Positions 1 through 7,234 of a stretch of 20,514 nucleotides of DNA are shown one piece after another (position 1 is the first letter of the stretch; each line of letters starts with the position of its first letter). The notes below the pieces were generated by a model, which had not been told where the DNA came from, searched no databases, and saw nothing but the letters and a program-made list of their open reading frames with translations. Source of the stretch: Vulcanimicrobiota bacterium. Its GTDB lineage: Bacteria > Vulcanimicrobiota > Vulcanimicrobiia > Vulcanimicrobiales > Vulcanimicrobiaceae. Made by a program: the position numbers and the translations under genes. The DNA is taken from assembly GCA_003155175.1 (NCBI GenBank), contig PMFP01000098.1, positions 1,380 through 21,893 of the forward strand, written 5' to 3'.

Positions 1-132
1 CACAAGATCGACTTGCGGCACACGCCGCAGCTCACGTTCGTCGAGGACCGCTCGGCCGAGCGCGCCATCGAACTGGCCAAGACGCTGCGCGAAGCGCAGG
101 CGAAGGCGATCGCCGTGGAGGAAGCGGAGTGA
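1..132 (+). CDS. rbfA: Ribosome-binding factor A, C-terminal end (partial)
   Basis: Frame 1 is open from the window edge to TGA at 130-132 and encodes the last 43 residues of a protein. The segment LRHTPQLTFVEDRSAERA matches the conserved end of the RbfA KH-like domain (family pattern LR..PEL.F..D.S.E...). RbfA is a 30S maturation factor that binds near helix 1 of 16S rRNA and is needed for cold adaptation. The identification is supported by the genes that follow, because rbfA-nrnA-truB-ribF is a widely conserved bacterial order. The stop codon overlaps the GTG start of the next gene (GTGA, 129-132). The 5' part lies outside the window. Confidence 0.88.
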   Translation, partial: HKIDLRHTPQLTFVEDRSAERAIELAKTLREAQAKAIAVEEAE

Positions 133-1115
133 TCGAGAGCCGCACCGCTCCGGTGGCGTCCTCCACGCAGGACGTCGCGGCCGAGCTGCGCGCGCGCAGC
201 TGCTTCGTGATGGTCAGCCACGTCAAGCCCGACGGCGACACGCTGGGTGCGGGCCTGGGCCTGGGCATCGCGCTCAAGCGGCTCGGCAAGCGCGTGCATT
301 ACTTCCAGCAAGACCCGGTTCCGCGCAATCTTCGCTTCCTTCCCGAAGCCGAGCACGTGTCGCGCGAGATTCCCGGCGATCTTCCCGCCGACGCGCTGTG
401 GGTGTTCTGCGACATGAGCGACGTGGGCCGCGCGGGCGAACATCTGCCGCCGATCAAACGCGAGAACATTCTGGACATCGACCATCATTTAGGCAACACG
501 CATTTCGGCGCGCTCAATTACGTGCTGCCGGCCGAGTGCTCGACGGGAACGTGCGTGATCCGGCTGCTGCGCGAACTGGACGTGCCGGTGGACGCGGCGA
601 TCGCGACGTGCCTGCTCACGACCGTCATGACCGACACGGGCGGCTTCATGCACTCGAACACGACGCCCGAAGTGCTCGAGCTCTCCGCGGAGCTGATGCG
701 CGCGGGCGCCGACAAAGAAGCGATCACCGAAGAGATCTTCGCCAACAAACGCGTCGCCGCGACGCGCTTGCTCGGGCTGATCGTGGATAAGATGCAGTTC
801 CGGCTCGACGGGCGATACTGCTACTCGTACGTGGACGATGCGATGCTGGCCGCCTCCGGAGCGGACGGCGAAGACACCGAAGACACGGTCAACGTGCTGC
901 GCGGGCAAGAGAACGTAGACGTCGCCGCGCTGTTCAAAGCCTACGACGGCGAGATTCGGGTGAGCCTGCGCTCGCGCGGCCGCGTCAACGTGCAGGCGGC
1001 CGCGGGCCGGCTGGGCGGGGGCGGGCACTTTCGCGCGTCGGGCTTGACGTATAACGGCACGCTGGACGAGGCCGTCGCCGCCGTGGAGGCCGCGCTCGTC
1101 GCCGAAGGCCTATGA
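129..1115 (+). CDS. nrnA: DHH-family phosphoesterase, NrnA-like nanoRNase/pAp phosphatase
   Basis: The 328-aa protein has the usual NrnA length. Seen in sequence: motif I HVKPDGD (residues 31-37), motif II Asp in CDMSD (D95), the signature DIDHH (D116, D118-H119-H120), motif IV Asp in TDTGG (D169), and a C-terminal DHHA1 domain with GGGGH (H300). These residues coordinate the two metal ions. The family degrades 2-5 nt RNA oligomers and dephosphorylates 3'-phosphoadenosine 5'-phosphate in the cytoplasm. The start is GTG at 129, with GGAGG at 117-121 seven bases upstream, overlapping the rbfA stop, so translational coupling is likely. The stop overlaps the next gene (ATGA, 1112-1115). A c-di-AMP/pGpG phosphodiesterase without sensor domains is a possible alternative, but the operon position favours NrnA. 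Confidence 0.92.
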   Translation: MIESRTAPVASSTQDVAAELRARSCFVMVSHVKPDGDTLGAGLGLGIALKRLGKRVHYFQQDPVPRNLRFLPEAEHVSREIPGDLPADALWVFCDMSDVGRAGEHLPPIKRENILDIDHHLGNTHFGALNYVLPAECSTGTCVIRLLRELDVPVDAAIATCLLTTVMTDTGGFMHSNTTPEVLELSAELMRAGADKEAITEEIFANKRVAATRLLGLIVDKMQFRLDGRYCYSYVDDAMLAASGADGEDTEDTVNVLRGQENVDVAALFKAYDGEIRVSLRSRGRVNVQAAAGRLGGGGHFRASGLTYNGTLDEAVAAVEAALVAEGL

Positions 1116-1366
1116 TCGCCTCGATCGTCATCATCGCCGTCGGGCTGGCCAATATCTGGATCGCGCGGAAGTTTAACGCAACGTGGCTGTCGCGAGGGTC
1201 CGTCATGCTGGCTCTCTGCGGCGCCGCGCTCTTGGCGATCCAGGTCTTGCACGTCTCGGCCAAATGGCCGGCGTTCTTCGTGCTCCTCGCCATGCTCGGC
1301 CTCGCGATGGCGTGCATGCTCGTCAGCATCGTGAAACGCGAGATCCGCGTCTCGCTCAACTCCTAA
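1112..1366 (+). CDS. Small hydrophobic membrane protein, function unknown
   Basis: An 84-aa protein in which about three-quarters of the length is hydrophobic. Three likely membrane helices span roughly residues 2-17, 28-48 and 52-73. A short basic segment (KREIR) follows near the C-terminus. No family was recognised. The ATG at 1112 overlaps the nrnA TGA (ATGA), and truB starts 8 bases after its TAA, so it is almost certainly cotranscribed and translated with its neighbours. The overlap, the clean hydrophobic periodicity and the lack of a better frame make it a real gene rather than a spacer. It sits where most rbfA-truB operons carry nothing, so its role cannot be inferred from the conserved operon. 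Confidence 0.8.
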   Translation: MIASIVIIAVGLANIWIARKFNATWLSRGSVMLALCGAALLAIQVLHVSAKWPAFFVLLAMLGLAMACMLVSIVKREIRVSLNS

Positions 1367-1374
1367 GCGCGGCG

Positions 1375-2253
1375 ATGCTCGGCTTCGTCAACGTCTTCAA
1401 GGTCGCCGGCCCGACGTCGGCGCAGGTCGTGGCTCGCGTCCGGCGCCTCTACGCGCTCTATGCCGACGACCGCGACTTGGCGGCCGGCCACCTCGGCACG
1501 CTCGATCCGCAAGCCGGCGGCGTGCTGCCCGTCGCCATCGGGAAGGCGACGCGCTTGATTCCGCTGCTTCCGGTTCAAAGCAAGCGCTACGCCTGCACGA
1601 TCGTGTTCGGACGCACGACCACGACGCAAGACGCGCTCGGCGAGACGGTGTCGGAGGCCGAGGTTCCGGGCGACTGGCGCGAGCGGCTCGCGCGAGCGAT
1701 CGCGCAGTTTACCGGCAGCATCGAACAGATTCCCCCGATGTTCTCCGCGGTCCATCACGAGGGCCGTCGTCTGTACGAAATTGCGCGCGCGGGCGAACGC
1801 GTCGTGCGCAAACCGCGCACCGTCGAGATCGCATCGCTCGAGGTTCTCGGAACGGACGAGGGCGCGCCGGTCGCGCGGCTGCGCGTAACCTGCGGTGAAG
1901 GCACGTACGTGCGCACGCTCTGCGAGGATCTCGGTGCGGCGATGGGCGTTCCAGCACACATGGGAGCGCTCGTACGCGAGGCCTCGGGACCGTTCGAGCT
2001 GCGCGACGCATTGACGATCGAGCAGATCGCGGCCGATCCGCGCGCCGCGGTGGTCGCGCCCGAGAGCGTGATTCCGTTTCCGACGATCGTGCTGGACCTG
2101 CGCGGGTCGGCGGACTTTCGCGCCGGCCGGGCCGTTCCGATGCCGCTGGCCCCCGCCTCGAAGCACGTCTTCGTGCGCGACGAATCGCGCGCGCTGGTCG
2201 GCGTGGGCGAGGCGCACGGCGCCCTGCTCGCACCGCGCAAGGTGTTCGTGTGA
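1375..2253 (+). CDS. truB: tRNA pseudouridine(55) synthase TruB
   Basis: A 292-aa protein. GFVNVFKVAGPTS near the N-terminus matches the TruB opening motif. The catalytic block GHLGTLDPQAGGVLPVAIG (residues 38-56) contains the nucleophilic Asp (D44). Further family signatures are KRYACTIVFGRTTTTQDALGE, PPMFSAVHHEGRRLYEIAR and GTYVRTLCEDLG. TruB isomerises U55 in the T-loop of elongator tRNAs and also acts as an RNA chaperone. ATG 1375 is chosen because the family motif starts directly after it; longer upstream reading would add sequence overlapping the small membrane gene. No strong Shine-Dalgarno precedes it, so coupling to the gene ending at 1366 is likely. The stop overlaps ribF by 4 bp. 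Confidence 0.95.
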   Translation: MLGFVNVFKVAGPTSAQVVARVRRLYALYADDRDLAAGHLGTLDPQAGGVLPVAIGKATRLIPLLPVQSKRYACTIVFGRTTTTQDALGETVSEAEVPGDWRERLARAIAQFTGSIEQIPPMFSAVHHEGRRLYEIARAGERVVRKPRTVEIASLEVLGTDEGAPVARLRVTCGEGTYVRTLCEDLGAAMGVPAHMGALVREASGPFELRDALTIEQIAADPRAAVVAPESVIPFPTIVLDLRGSADFRAGRAVPMPLAPASKHVFVRDESRALVGVGEAHGALLAPRKVFV

Positions 2254-3161
2254 AGATCCATCACGAGATGCGTCGCGACTCCGAGCGCCCGCTCTCCCTC
2301 GCGATCGGATTCTTCGACGGCATGCACGCAGGGCACGAAGAGATCGCCCGCAGCACGCGCCGCATGCGTAAACCCGGCTGGCGCTCCGGCGTGCTCTCGT
2401 TCGCCAAGCATCCGGCGTCGTTCTTGCGCCCCGGCCAAGAGCCGCCGATGATCTGCACGCCCGACGAACGTCTCGATCTGTTCGCGCGGGCGGGGTTCGA
2501 AGAATGCTTCGTTCCGCCGTTCGACGAGCGAATCGCTACGCTCTCGCCGCAGGCGTTCATGGACGCCTTGATCCGCGACCTGCACGTCGGCGCGGTCTCG
2601 GTCGGCGCGACGTTCGGGTTCGGCCACAAGCGCGCGGGCGACGTCTCGCACATGGCGTCCTACCTTGCCGAGCGAGGCGTCCGCTTCGAGCCGGTCGAGA
2701 ACGTCGTCGCGGACGGCGCGCGGATCTCCAGCACGCGCATTCGCGAACTGATTGGCAAGGGCGACATGGAGGCGGCGGACCGGCTGCTCGGACATCCGTA
2801 CGAACTGCGCGGAATCGTCGAAGTCGGCTTCGGGCGCGGTCACGACCTCGGTTTTCCTACTGCGAACGTGCGCGTGCCCGACAAGCTGCTTCCCAAAGAC
2901 GGCGTTTACGCATGCGTGGCACGGCACGACGGTCGGGACTATCCGGCGCTGGTTTCGATCGGCACGAACCCGCAGTTCGGCGGAGAGAAACGCACCGTCG
3001 AGGCGTGGCTGCGCGATTTCAACCAGACGATCTACGGGCACGAGATCTCGCTGCGCGACCTGCGCTACGTGCGCGCACAGATGGCTTTCGGCAGCGTGGA
3101 GGAGCTCGTCGCGCAGATGCAGCGCGACCTCGAAGCCGTGGCGTTCCCCGCGTATGGCTAA
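2250..3161 (+). CDS. ribF: Bifunctional riboflavin kinase / FAD synthetase RibF
   Basis: A 303-aa protein of normal RibF length. The N-terminal FMN adenylyltransferase domain shows GFFDGMHAGH (residues 20-29, nucleotidyltransferase HxGH motif), FGFGHKRAGD, and ISSTRIR (159-165). The C-terminal flavokinase domain shows GRGHDLGFPTAN (about 195-206, with the PTAN Mg/ATP motif), GTNPQFGG and the catalytic-Glu region VEAWL. It converts riboflavin to FMN and then FAD in the cytosol. The start is GTG 2250, overlapping the truB TGA. An in-frame ATG seven codons in is an alternative that loses nothing recognisable. The 3' end overlaps the next gene by 8 bp. The order truB-ribF is classical. Confidence 0.95.
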   Translation: MKIHHEMRRDSERPLSLAIGFFDGMHAGHEEIARSTRRMRKPGWRSGVLSFAKHPASFLRPGQEPPMICTPDERLDLFARAGFEECFVPPFDERIATLSPQAFMDALIRDLHVGAVSVGATFGFGHKRAGDVSHMASYLAERGVRFEPVENVVADGARISSTRIRELIGKGDMEAADRLLGHPYELRGIVEVGFGRGHDLGFPTANVRVPDKLLPKDGVYACVARHDGRDYPALVSIGTNPQFGGEKRTVEAWLRDFNQTIYGHEISLRDLRYVRAQMAFGSVEELVAQMQRDLEAVAFPAYG

Positions 3162-3720
3162 GGCTCGGCTCGCGCCCGGCGTAATCGGTGCGCTGCTGCT
3201 GGCCGCGTGCGGCGGCACGCACGGCACGCAAAGTGCCGCGACATCCGCGAGCGTGGCTTCCTCTTCGGCATCGCGCGTCGCGCCCGCGATTGCGACGGTG
3301 GGCGAGTTGGCGCCGGCGTGGAGCGGCCCGGCACTGGGCGGCGGAACGTTGAGCAGCACATCGTTCCACGGCAAGCCCGTGTATTTGAACTTCTTTGCAT
3401 CGTGGTGCGAGCCGTGCAACGACGAAGCCTCGACCATTGAGGCGCTGTCGAAAAAATACGCCGCGAGCGGCGTGACCGTCGTCGGCGTGGACGTCGAGGA
3501 GAACGCCGCCAAGGCGGGCGGCTTCGCGCGCGCGCACGGAATCACGTATCCCATCGTCGTGGACTCCGGTTCGATGCGCGACGCCTACGGTGTGAACGGC
3601 CTACCGCAGCACGTCTTCATCGACCGCCGCGGCGTCGTGCACGATCTGGTCCCTGGCGAAATGGACGCCGCCGACATCGAAGCGCAACTCAAGGCCATCG
3701 CAACGCCCTTTGGCGCGTAA
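3154..3720 (+). CDS. TlpA/ResA-like thioredoxin-fold lipoprotein
   Basis: A 188-aa protein. A short lipoprotein signal peptide ends in LLAAC (Cys19), so it is predicted to be lipid-anchored outside the cytoplasmic membrane. An Ala/Ser/Thr-rich linker covers about residues 26-47. A thioredoxin domain follows with the redox motif WCEPC (Cys85, Cys88) inside FFASWCEPC, and a cis-Pro segment GLPQHVFID. The extra central segment between beta strands and the VDVEENAAKAGGFARAHG stretch fit the TlpA/ResA/peroxiredoxin-like group, which reduces extracytoplasmic disulfides, for example in cytochrome c maturation. No cytochrome genes are visible here, so the substrate is unknown. The ATG at 3154 overlaps ribF by 8 bp in another frame. 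It converges on higA with only 8 bp between stops. Confidence 0.9.
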   Translation: MAKARLAPGVIGALLLAACGGTHGTQSAATSASVASSSASRVAPAIATVGELAPAWSGPALGGGTLSSTSFHGKPVYLNFFASWCEPCNDEASTIEALSKKYAASGVTVVGVDVEENAAKAGGFARAHGITYPIVVDSGSMRDAYGVNGLPQHVFIDRRGVVHDLVPGEMDAADIEAQLKAIATPFGA

Positions 3721-3728
3721 CTGGGTTC

Positions 3729-4049
3729 CTAAGCCGCTCCGGAGATCGGCTTGATTTTCCTGAGGGCCGGCGAGTTTGCCGATTGCTGCGCTTCGTAGAG
3801 GTCGGTCGCCATCTGCGCGTTGAGCCAAAACTGCACCGAGGTGCCGAGGGCGAGACCTAGGCGCATGGCCGTGTCCGGCGTGATGCGGCGCCGGCCGTGA
3901 ATGATCTCGCTCAAGCGATCGCGCCCCACGCCGATGTGCTTGGCGAAGGCCGTTACCGTCAAGCCTAAGGGCTCGATGAACTCCTCGGCAAGAAGTTTCC
4001 CGGGCGGTGTGGGCGGGCGATGCTTCGGCAGCCGAATCTCGCGTGCCAT
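3729..4049 (-). CDS. higA: HigA-family antitoxin (XRE-type HTH)
   Basis: A 106-aa protein. The N-terminal segment RPPTPPGKLLAEEFIEPLGLT is typical of HigA/VapI antitoxins (pattern hPGe.L.e.l..l.lt). A helix-turn-helix follows (FAKHIGVGRDRLSEIIHGRRRITPD split over about residues 35-59), then the conserved AMRLGLALGTSVQFWLNAQ. The protein should neutralise the HigB toxin and repress its own operon. It is the second gene of a minus-strand pair and starts 12 bp after the toxin stop. The sequence AGGAGA, which partly overlaps the toxin stop codon, lies 8 bases before its ATG. Toxin-first order is characteristic of HigBA, and a regulatory palindrome lies upstream of the pair. Confidence 0.93.
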   Translation of the reverse strand: MAREIRLPKHRPPTPPGKLLAEEFIEPLGLTVTAFAKHIGVGRDRLSEIIHGRRRITPDTAMRLGLALGTSVQFWLNAQMATDLYEAQQSANSPALRKIKPISGAA

Positions 4050-4061
4050 AGTCTGGTTCTC

Positions 4062-4349
4062 CTAATGATAGTCTACGATTTCGACCTCAACCGCCTCGCC
4101 TTCCGTCCAACGAAAGCAGATTCGATATCGGTCGTTGATGCGGATGGAATATTGCCCGTTCCGGTCTCCGCGAAGCTTCTCCAAGTGGTTGCTCGGAGGA
4201 GCGCGCAAATCTTCAACCGAGTCGGCGAACGCTAGAAGCGAGAGTTTGTTTTGCGCTTTTGTGTGCAGGTTCGCCGGGAGCGCCTTCCGGGCGCGTCCTG
4301 AGTCGAGCCCGTCGTAAATGTCCCGTGTAGCCGGATCGGCAAACTCCAT
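4062..4349 (-). CDS. higB: HigB/RelE-type mRNA interferase toxin
   Basis: A 95-aa protein of normal HigB length. The N-terminal part contains SGRARKALPANLHTKAQNKL, the centre has LRAPPSNHLEKLRGDRNGQ, and the C-terminus has SIRINDRYRICFRW ending in EVEIVDYH. These are the hallmark segments of the HigB/PemK-unrelated RelE-fold toxins that cleave mRNA in the ribosome. ATG 4349 is taken as the start because the homologous region begins immediately. AGGAGG directly abuts the ATG with no spacer, which is a poor Shine-Dalgarno spacing. The predicted transcription start lies within a few bases of the ATG, so translation may be essentially leaderless. A much longer open frame extends upstream but runs antisense through the cyclase gene and is not credible. 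Confidence 0.92.
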   Translation of the reverse strand: MEFADPATRDIYDGLDSGRARKALPANLHTKAQNKLSLLAFADSVEDLRAPPSNHLEKLRGDRNGQYSIRINDRYRICFRWTEGEAVEVEIVDYH

Positions 4350-4358
4350 CCTCCTAGC

Positions 4359-4387
4359 AGTGTAGTGCGTGGCACTACGGGCGTCAA
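4359..4387 (-). promoter_or_regulatory. higBA promoter with palindromic operator
   Basis: Reading the minus strand, TTGACG (4387-4382, 5/6 to the sigma-70 -35) is followed by a 17-bp spacer and TACACT (4364-4359, 4/6 to the -10). The perfect inverted repeat GTAGTGC-GTG-GCACTAC (4362-4378) fills most of the spacer and overlaps the -10. That is where an antitoxin-repressor would be expected to bind. A start about 7 bp beyond the -10 falls only 2-4 bp before the higB ATG. Hexamers and palindrome are seen; regulation by HigA is inferred from the family. Confidence 0.6.
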
Positions 4388-4398
4388 GGGGCTCGGCC

Positions 4399-4420
4399 GG
4401 GCTAACGGGGAGGGCGGGGG
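4399..4420 (+). other. Putative G-quadruplex motif before the first cyclase start
   Basis: Four G-runs (GGG, GGGG, GGG, GGGGG) are separated by loops of 5, 1 and 1 bases, which meets the usual G3+N1-7 rule. The motif ends one base before GTG 4422 and includes the purine-rich stretch that would serve as the Shine-Dalgarno. Chance occurrence is not negligible at this GC content. Confidence 0.4.
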
Positions 4421-4421
4421 T

Positions 4422-7199
4422 GTGCGCGAAGGGGCGCCTATGAGCGCGATGGCCGATCAGCCACAATCCGGGGCGCTTCCTACCGGGGCGGTGACGTTCG
4501 TCTTCACGGATATCGAAGGCAGCACGCAGCGCTGGGACCGGGACCGCGCCGCGATGGAATCGGCCGTCCGGCGGCACGACGAGCTGATTCGCGCGGCGAT
4601 GACCGATCATGGCGGCCACGTCTTCAAGACCGTCGGCGATGCGTTTTGCGCGGCGTTCAACCGGCCCAAAGATGCCGTGGCCGCGGCCCTCGACGCGCAG
4701 CGCACGCTGGCAGACGAAGACTTTTCCGCCGTCGGCGGACTGAGCGTTCGCGTTGCGATTCATACCGGCACCGCAGACGAGCGCAACGCGGATTACTTCG
4801 GGCCGGCGGTCAACCGCGTCGCGCGCCTGCTGGCCATTGGCCACGGCGGGCAAGTGCTCGTCTCGGGCGTGACGGCCGATCTCGTGCAAGGCGAACTTCC
4901 GTCGCAAGCCGGCCTGCGCGATCTGGGCGAACACCGCCTCAAAGACCTCGCGCGGCCCGAATGCGTCTATCAACTCGTCGCCCCCGATCTCACCACTGAA
5001 TTTCCGCCGCTGCGTTCGCTCGACGCGCAGCCGAACAACTTGCCCCGCGCGCTCAAATCGTTCGTCGGGCGCGAGACCGAAATCGCCGAAATCACCGCCC
5101 TCATCGGCGCCAATCCACTGGTCACGCTGGTCGGATCGGGCGGCGTCGGCAAGACGCAAACGTCGCTCCAAGTCGCCGCACGCACGCTCGACCAATTTCG
5201 CGACGGTGCGTGGCTGATCGAACTGGCGCCCCTCTCGAGCGGAGAGTACGTTCCGTCAACGGTTGCGCGGGCGCTCGGTCTCAGGCTCGAGCCCGAGGGC
5301 GATCCGGTTCATAATCTCGTGGCCGCAGTAAAGTCCAAAGACATACTGCTGCTCTTCGACAACTGCGAACATATCTTGCCATCGGCAGCGCGCGTCATCG
5401 GAGCCATCCTGCGCGGCGGTTCGAAGATCAAAGTGCTGGCCACCAGCCGGCAAAGTCTCGGACTCGAGGGCGAAGCTGCTTACCGAATGCCTTCGCTTTC
5501 GCTGCCGGCGCCGGCGACGCATCTGACGACGGCCGCTGCCGCGGGCTTTGCGGCGGTCGCGCTCTTTGCAGAGCGCGCGAGCGCGGCGGATCGTCGCTTT
5601 ACTCTGAGCGATGAGAACGCGCCAACCATCGCGGATATTTGCCGCCGGCTGGACGGCATTCCGCTGGCAATCGAACTGGCGGCCTCTCGCATGAAGATGC
5701 TCAGCGCGCGGCAACTGCGCGAGCGGCTCGACGAGCGCTTTCGCCTGCTCACGGGGGGCAGCCGGGACGCATTGCCGCGCCAGCAGACGCTGCACGCCAT
5801 GATCGACTGGAGCCACGACCTCCTCGACGAGCGCGAGCGCGCGCTGTTTCGCCGGTTAGGAATCTTCGTTAACGGGTTCTCGCTCGAAGGAGCGATCGCC
5901 GTCGGCTCGAGCGCGGATCTCGACGAACTGGACGTCCTCGACGTCCTCGCATCGCTCGTGGACAAATCGCTGGTGCTGGCCGAACCCGATGGTGATGCGC
6001 TGCGCTATCGCTTGCTCGAATCCACGCGGGCCTACGCGCTCGAGAAACTCTCCGAGGCCGGCGAGCCTGACGCGATCGCCGGCCGCCATCTGACGTATCT
6101 GCGCGACCGGTTCGTCGAACTCTTCGAACGCACGGAGCGCACGGCGCGACACGGCGACATGGTGGGCACGATCGCACCCGAACTCGACGACATTCGGGCG
6201 GCGCTCGACGCTGCGCTCGCGCGACGGGAAATCCGCGATGGAAGCGCGCTCCTCGTCGCCGCGGGCTCGGCGTTTGCGAACCTTGGACTTCACGAAGAAA
6301 TCGTCGCGCGCTGCCGGGCGTTCGTCGGTGCTCTCGGCCGGGACGAACCACTGCCGCGGGCTCGACTGCGCATGATGTCCTCCTTGTCGCTCGATCGTCT
6401 TGGCCGCATGAAACTGGCGGACGAAGCCGCGGCTGAGGCGCTCGAGATCGCGCGAGGGAGCGGCGACGCTCCTACCCTGGCCGCCGCACTCGACCAATAT
6501 GCGTTTTCCTCCATCCGCCTCGGGCGATTTGGCGATGCGGAGGCCGCGCTAAACGAAGCCGAGGCAATTCCGACCACGTCGCGCCGGCTGCATCTGCGTC
6601 TTCTCGGCAGGCGGGCCTTTCTGCTACAGCGTTTGGGCGATCTTGAGGCAGCGGCGAGCATTTACGAACGCCTGCGCAACGAAAATCGCGCCCTCGGCAA
6701 CGTCCAAGACGTCATGGTGGGCAGCTTGAATCTCGCGGAAGCCGAGCACGCTCTGGGCCGGACGGAGCGTGCAATTGCGATCGCTCGCGAAGCCCTTCCA
6801 TTCGTTCAAGGGCCTGACGCCACGCTTCTCAAGGCCAATATGACCGGCTACCTCATCTCGGTGGACGATGTCGCCGGAGCCGTGGAGGCTGGCCGCTCCG
6901 CAATCACGGCCGGTGACGCCGATCCGGGGGGCGTACAATTGGCCGCAGTGCTCGAACACCTCGCGCTGGCCTTCGCGCTCAGGGGCGATTTTGCGCGCGC
7001 CGCGACGCTGGAAGGCTATGCGTCCGCCGCGTTCGTGCGCCATGGATTCCTGCCCGAGGCAAACGAGACGAAGACGCTCGACCGCCTTACCGCACTCTTG
7101 AAGGACGGGCTTGCGGCCGAAGAGATCGAGCGCCTCATAACCGCCGGCGCAGCGCTCGTGCCAGACGCCGCGGTCGCCCTCGCCCTGGAGGACGCCTAA
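4422..7199 (+). CDS. Class III adenylate/guanylate cyclase - STAND ATPase - TPR-like protein, copy 1
   Basis: About 925 aa from GTG 4422; ATG 4440 is the alternative start. Class III cyclase domain, residues about 19-195: metal Asp D30 (FTDIEGST) and D73 (VFKTVGDAF), purine-specifying K69 and D124 (DYFGPAVN), and transition-state N131 and R135. All six catalytic positions are present with the adenylate-type K/D pair. The STAND/NB-ARC-like ATPase has Walker A GSGGVGKT (K244), Walker B LLLFDN (D313), ATSRQ, the GIPLAIELAA motif, and a winged-helix-like segment LPRQQTLHAMIDWSHDLL. The last 350 or so residues are helical and TPR/MalT-like, with repeated LA.AL-type units. No LuxR or other DNA-binding domain follows. 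It probably couples a ligand or protein signal, sensed by the TPR/ATPase part, to cAMP synthesis. It is the most divergent of the three tandem copies, is divergently oriented from higBA, and lies 35 bp before copy 2. Confidence 0.9.
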   Translation: MREGAPMSAMADQPQSGALPTGAVTFVFTDIEGSTQRWDRDRAAMESAVRRHDELIRAAMTDHGGHVFKTVGDAFCAAFNRPKDAVAAALDAQRTLADEDFSAVGGLSVRVAIHTGTADERNADYFGPAVNRVARLLAIGHGGQVLVSGVTADLVQGELPSQAGLRDLGEHRLKDLARPECVYQLVAPDLTTEFPPLRSLDAQPNNLPRALKSFVGRETEIAEITALIGANPLVTLVGSGGVGKTQTSLQVAARTLDQFRDGAWLIELAPLSSGEYVPSTVARALGLRLEPEGDPVHNLVAAVKSKDILLLFDNCEHILPSAARVIGAILRGGSKIKVLATSRQSLGLEGEAAYRMPSLSLPAPATHLTTAAAAGFAAVALFAERASAADRRFTLSDENAPTIADICRRLDGIPLAIELAASRMKMLSARQLRERLDERFRLLTGGSRDALPRQQTLHAMIDWSHDLLDERERALFRRLGIFVNGFSLEGAIAVGSSADLDELDVLDVLASLVDKSLVLAEPDGDALRYRLLESTRAYALEKLSEAGEPDAIAGRHLTYLRDRFVELFERTERTARHGDMVGTIAPELDDIRAALDAALARREIRDGSALLVAAGSAFANLGLHEEIVARCRAFVGALGRDEPLPRARLRMMSSLSLDRLGRMKLADEAAAEALEIARGSGDAPTLAAALDQYAFSSIRLGRFGDAEAALNEAEAIPTTSRRLHLRLLGRRAFLLQRLGDLEAAASIYERLRNENRALGNVQDVMVGSLNLAEAEHALGRTERAIAIAREALPFVQGPDATLLKANMTGYLISVDDVAGAVEAGRSAITAGDADPGGVQLAAVLEHLALAFALRGDFARAATLEGYASAAFVRHGFLPEANETKTLDRLTALLKDGLAAEEIERLITAGAALVPDAAVALALEDA

Positions 7200-7234
7200 C
7201 GTGCGGCGCGGTTGCTGACGGAGAGGATAGAATC

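Noticed and set aside
1755..3554. 599-codon open frame on the minus strand across truB, ribF and the thioredoxin gene
   Set aside because: It lies antisense to three genes with clear family motifs, has no recognisable domain and is explained by high GC content.
4365..4421. Earlier GTG start (4365) for cyclase copy 1
   Set aside because: It would place the start inside the higBA operator and add residues with no counterpart in copy 2, whose shared leader begins at the equivalent of GTG 4422.
4062..5195. Extended 377-codon version of the higB frame
   Set aside because: The upstream part is antisense to the cyclase domain; only the last 95 residues resemble HigB, beginning at ATG 4349.
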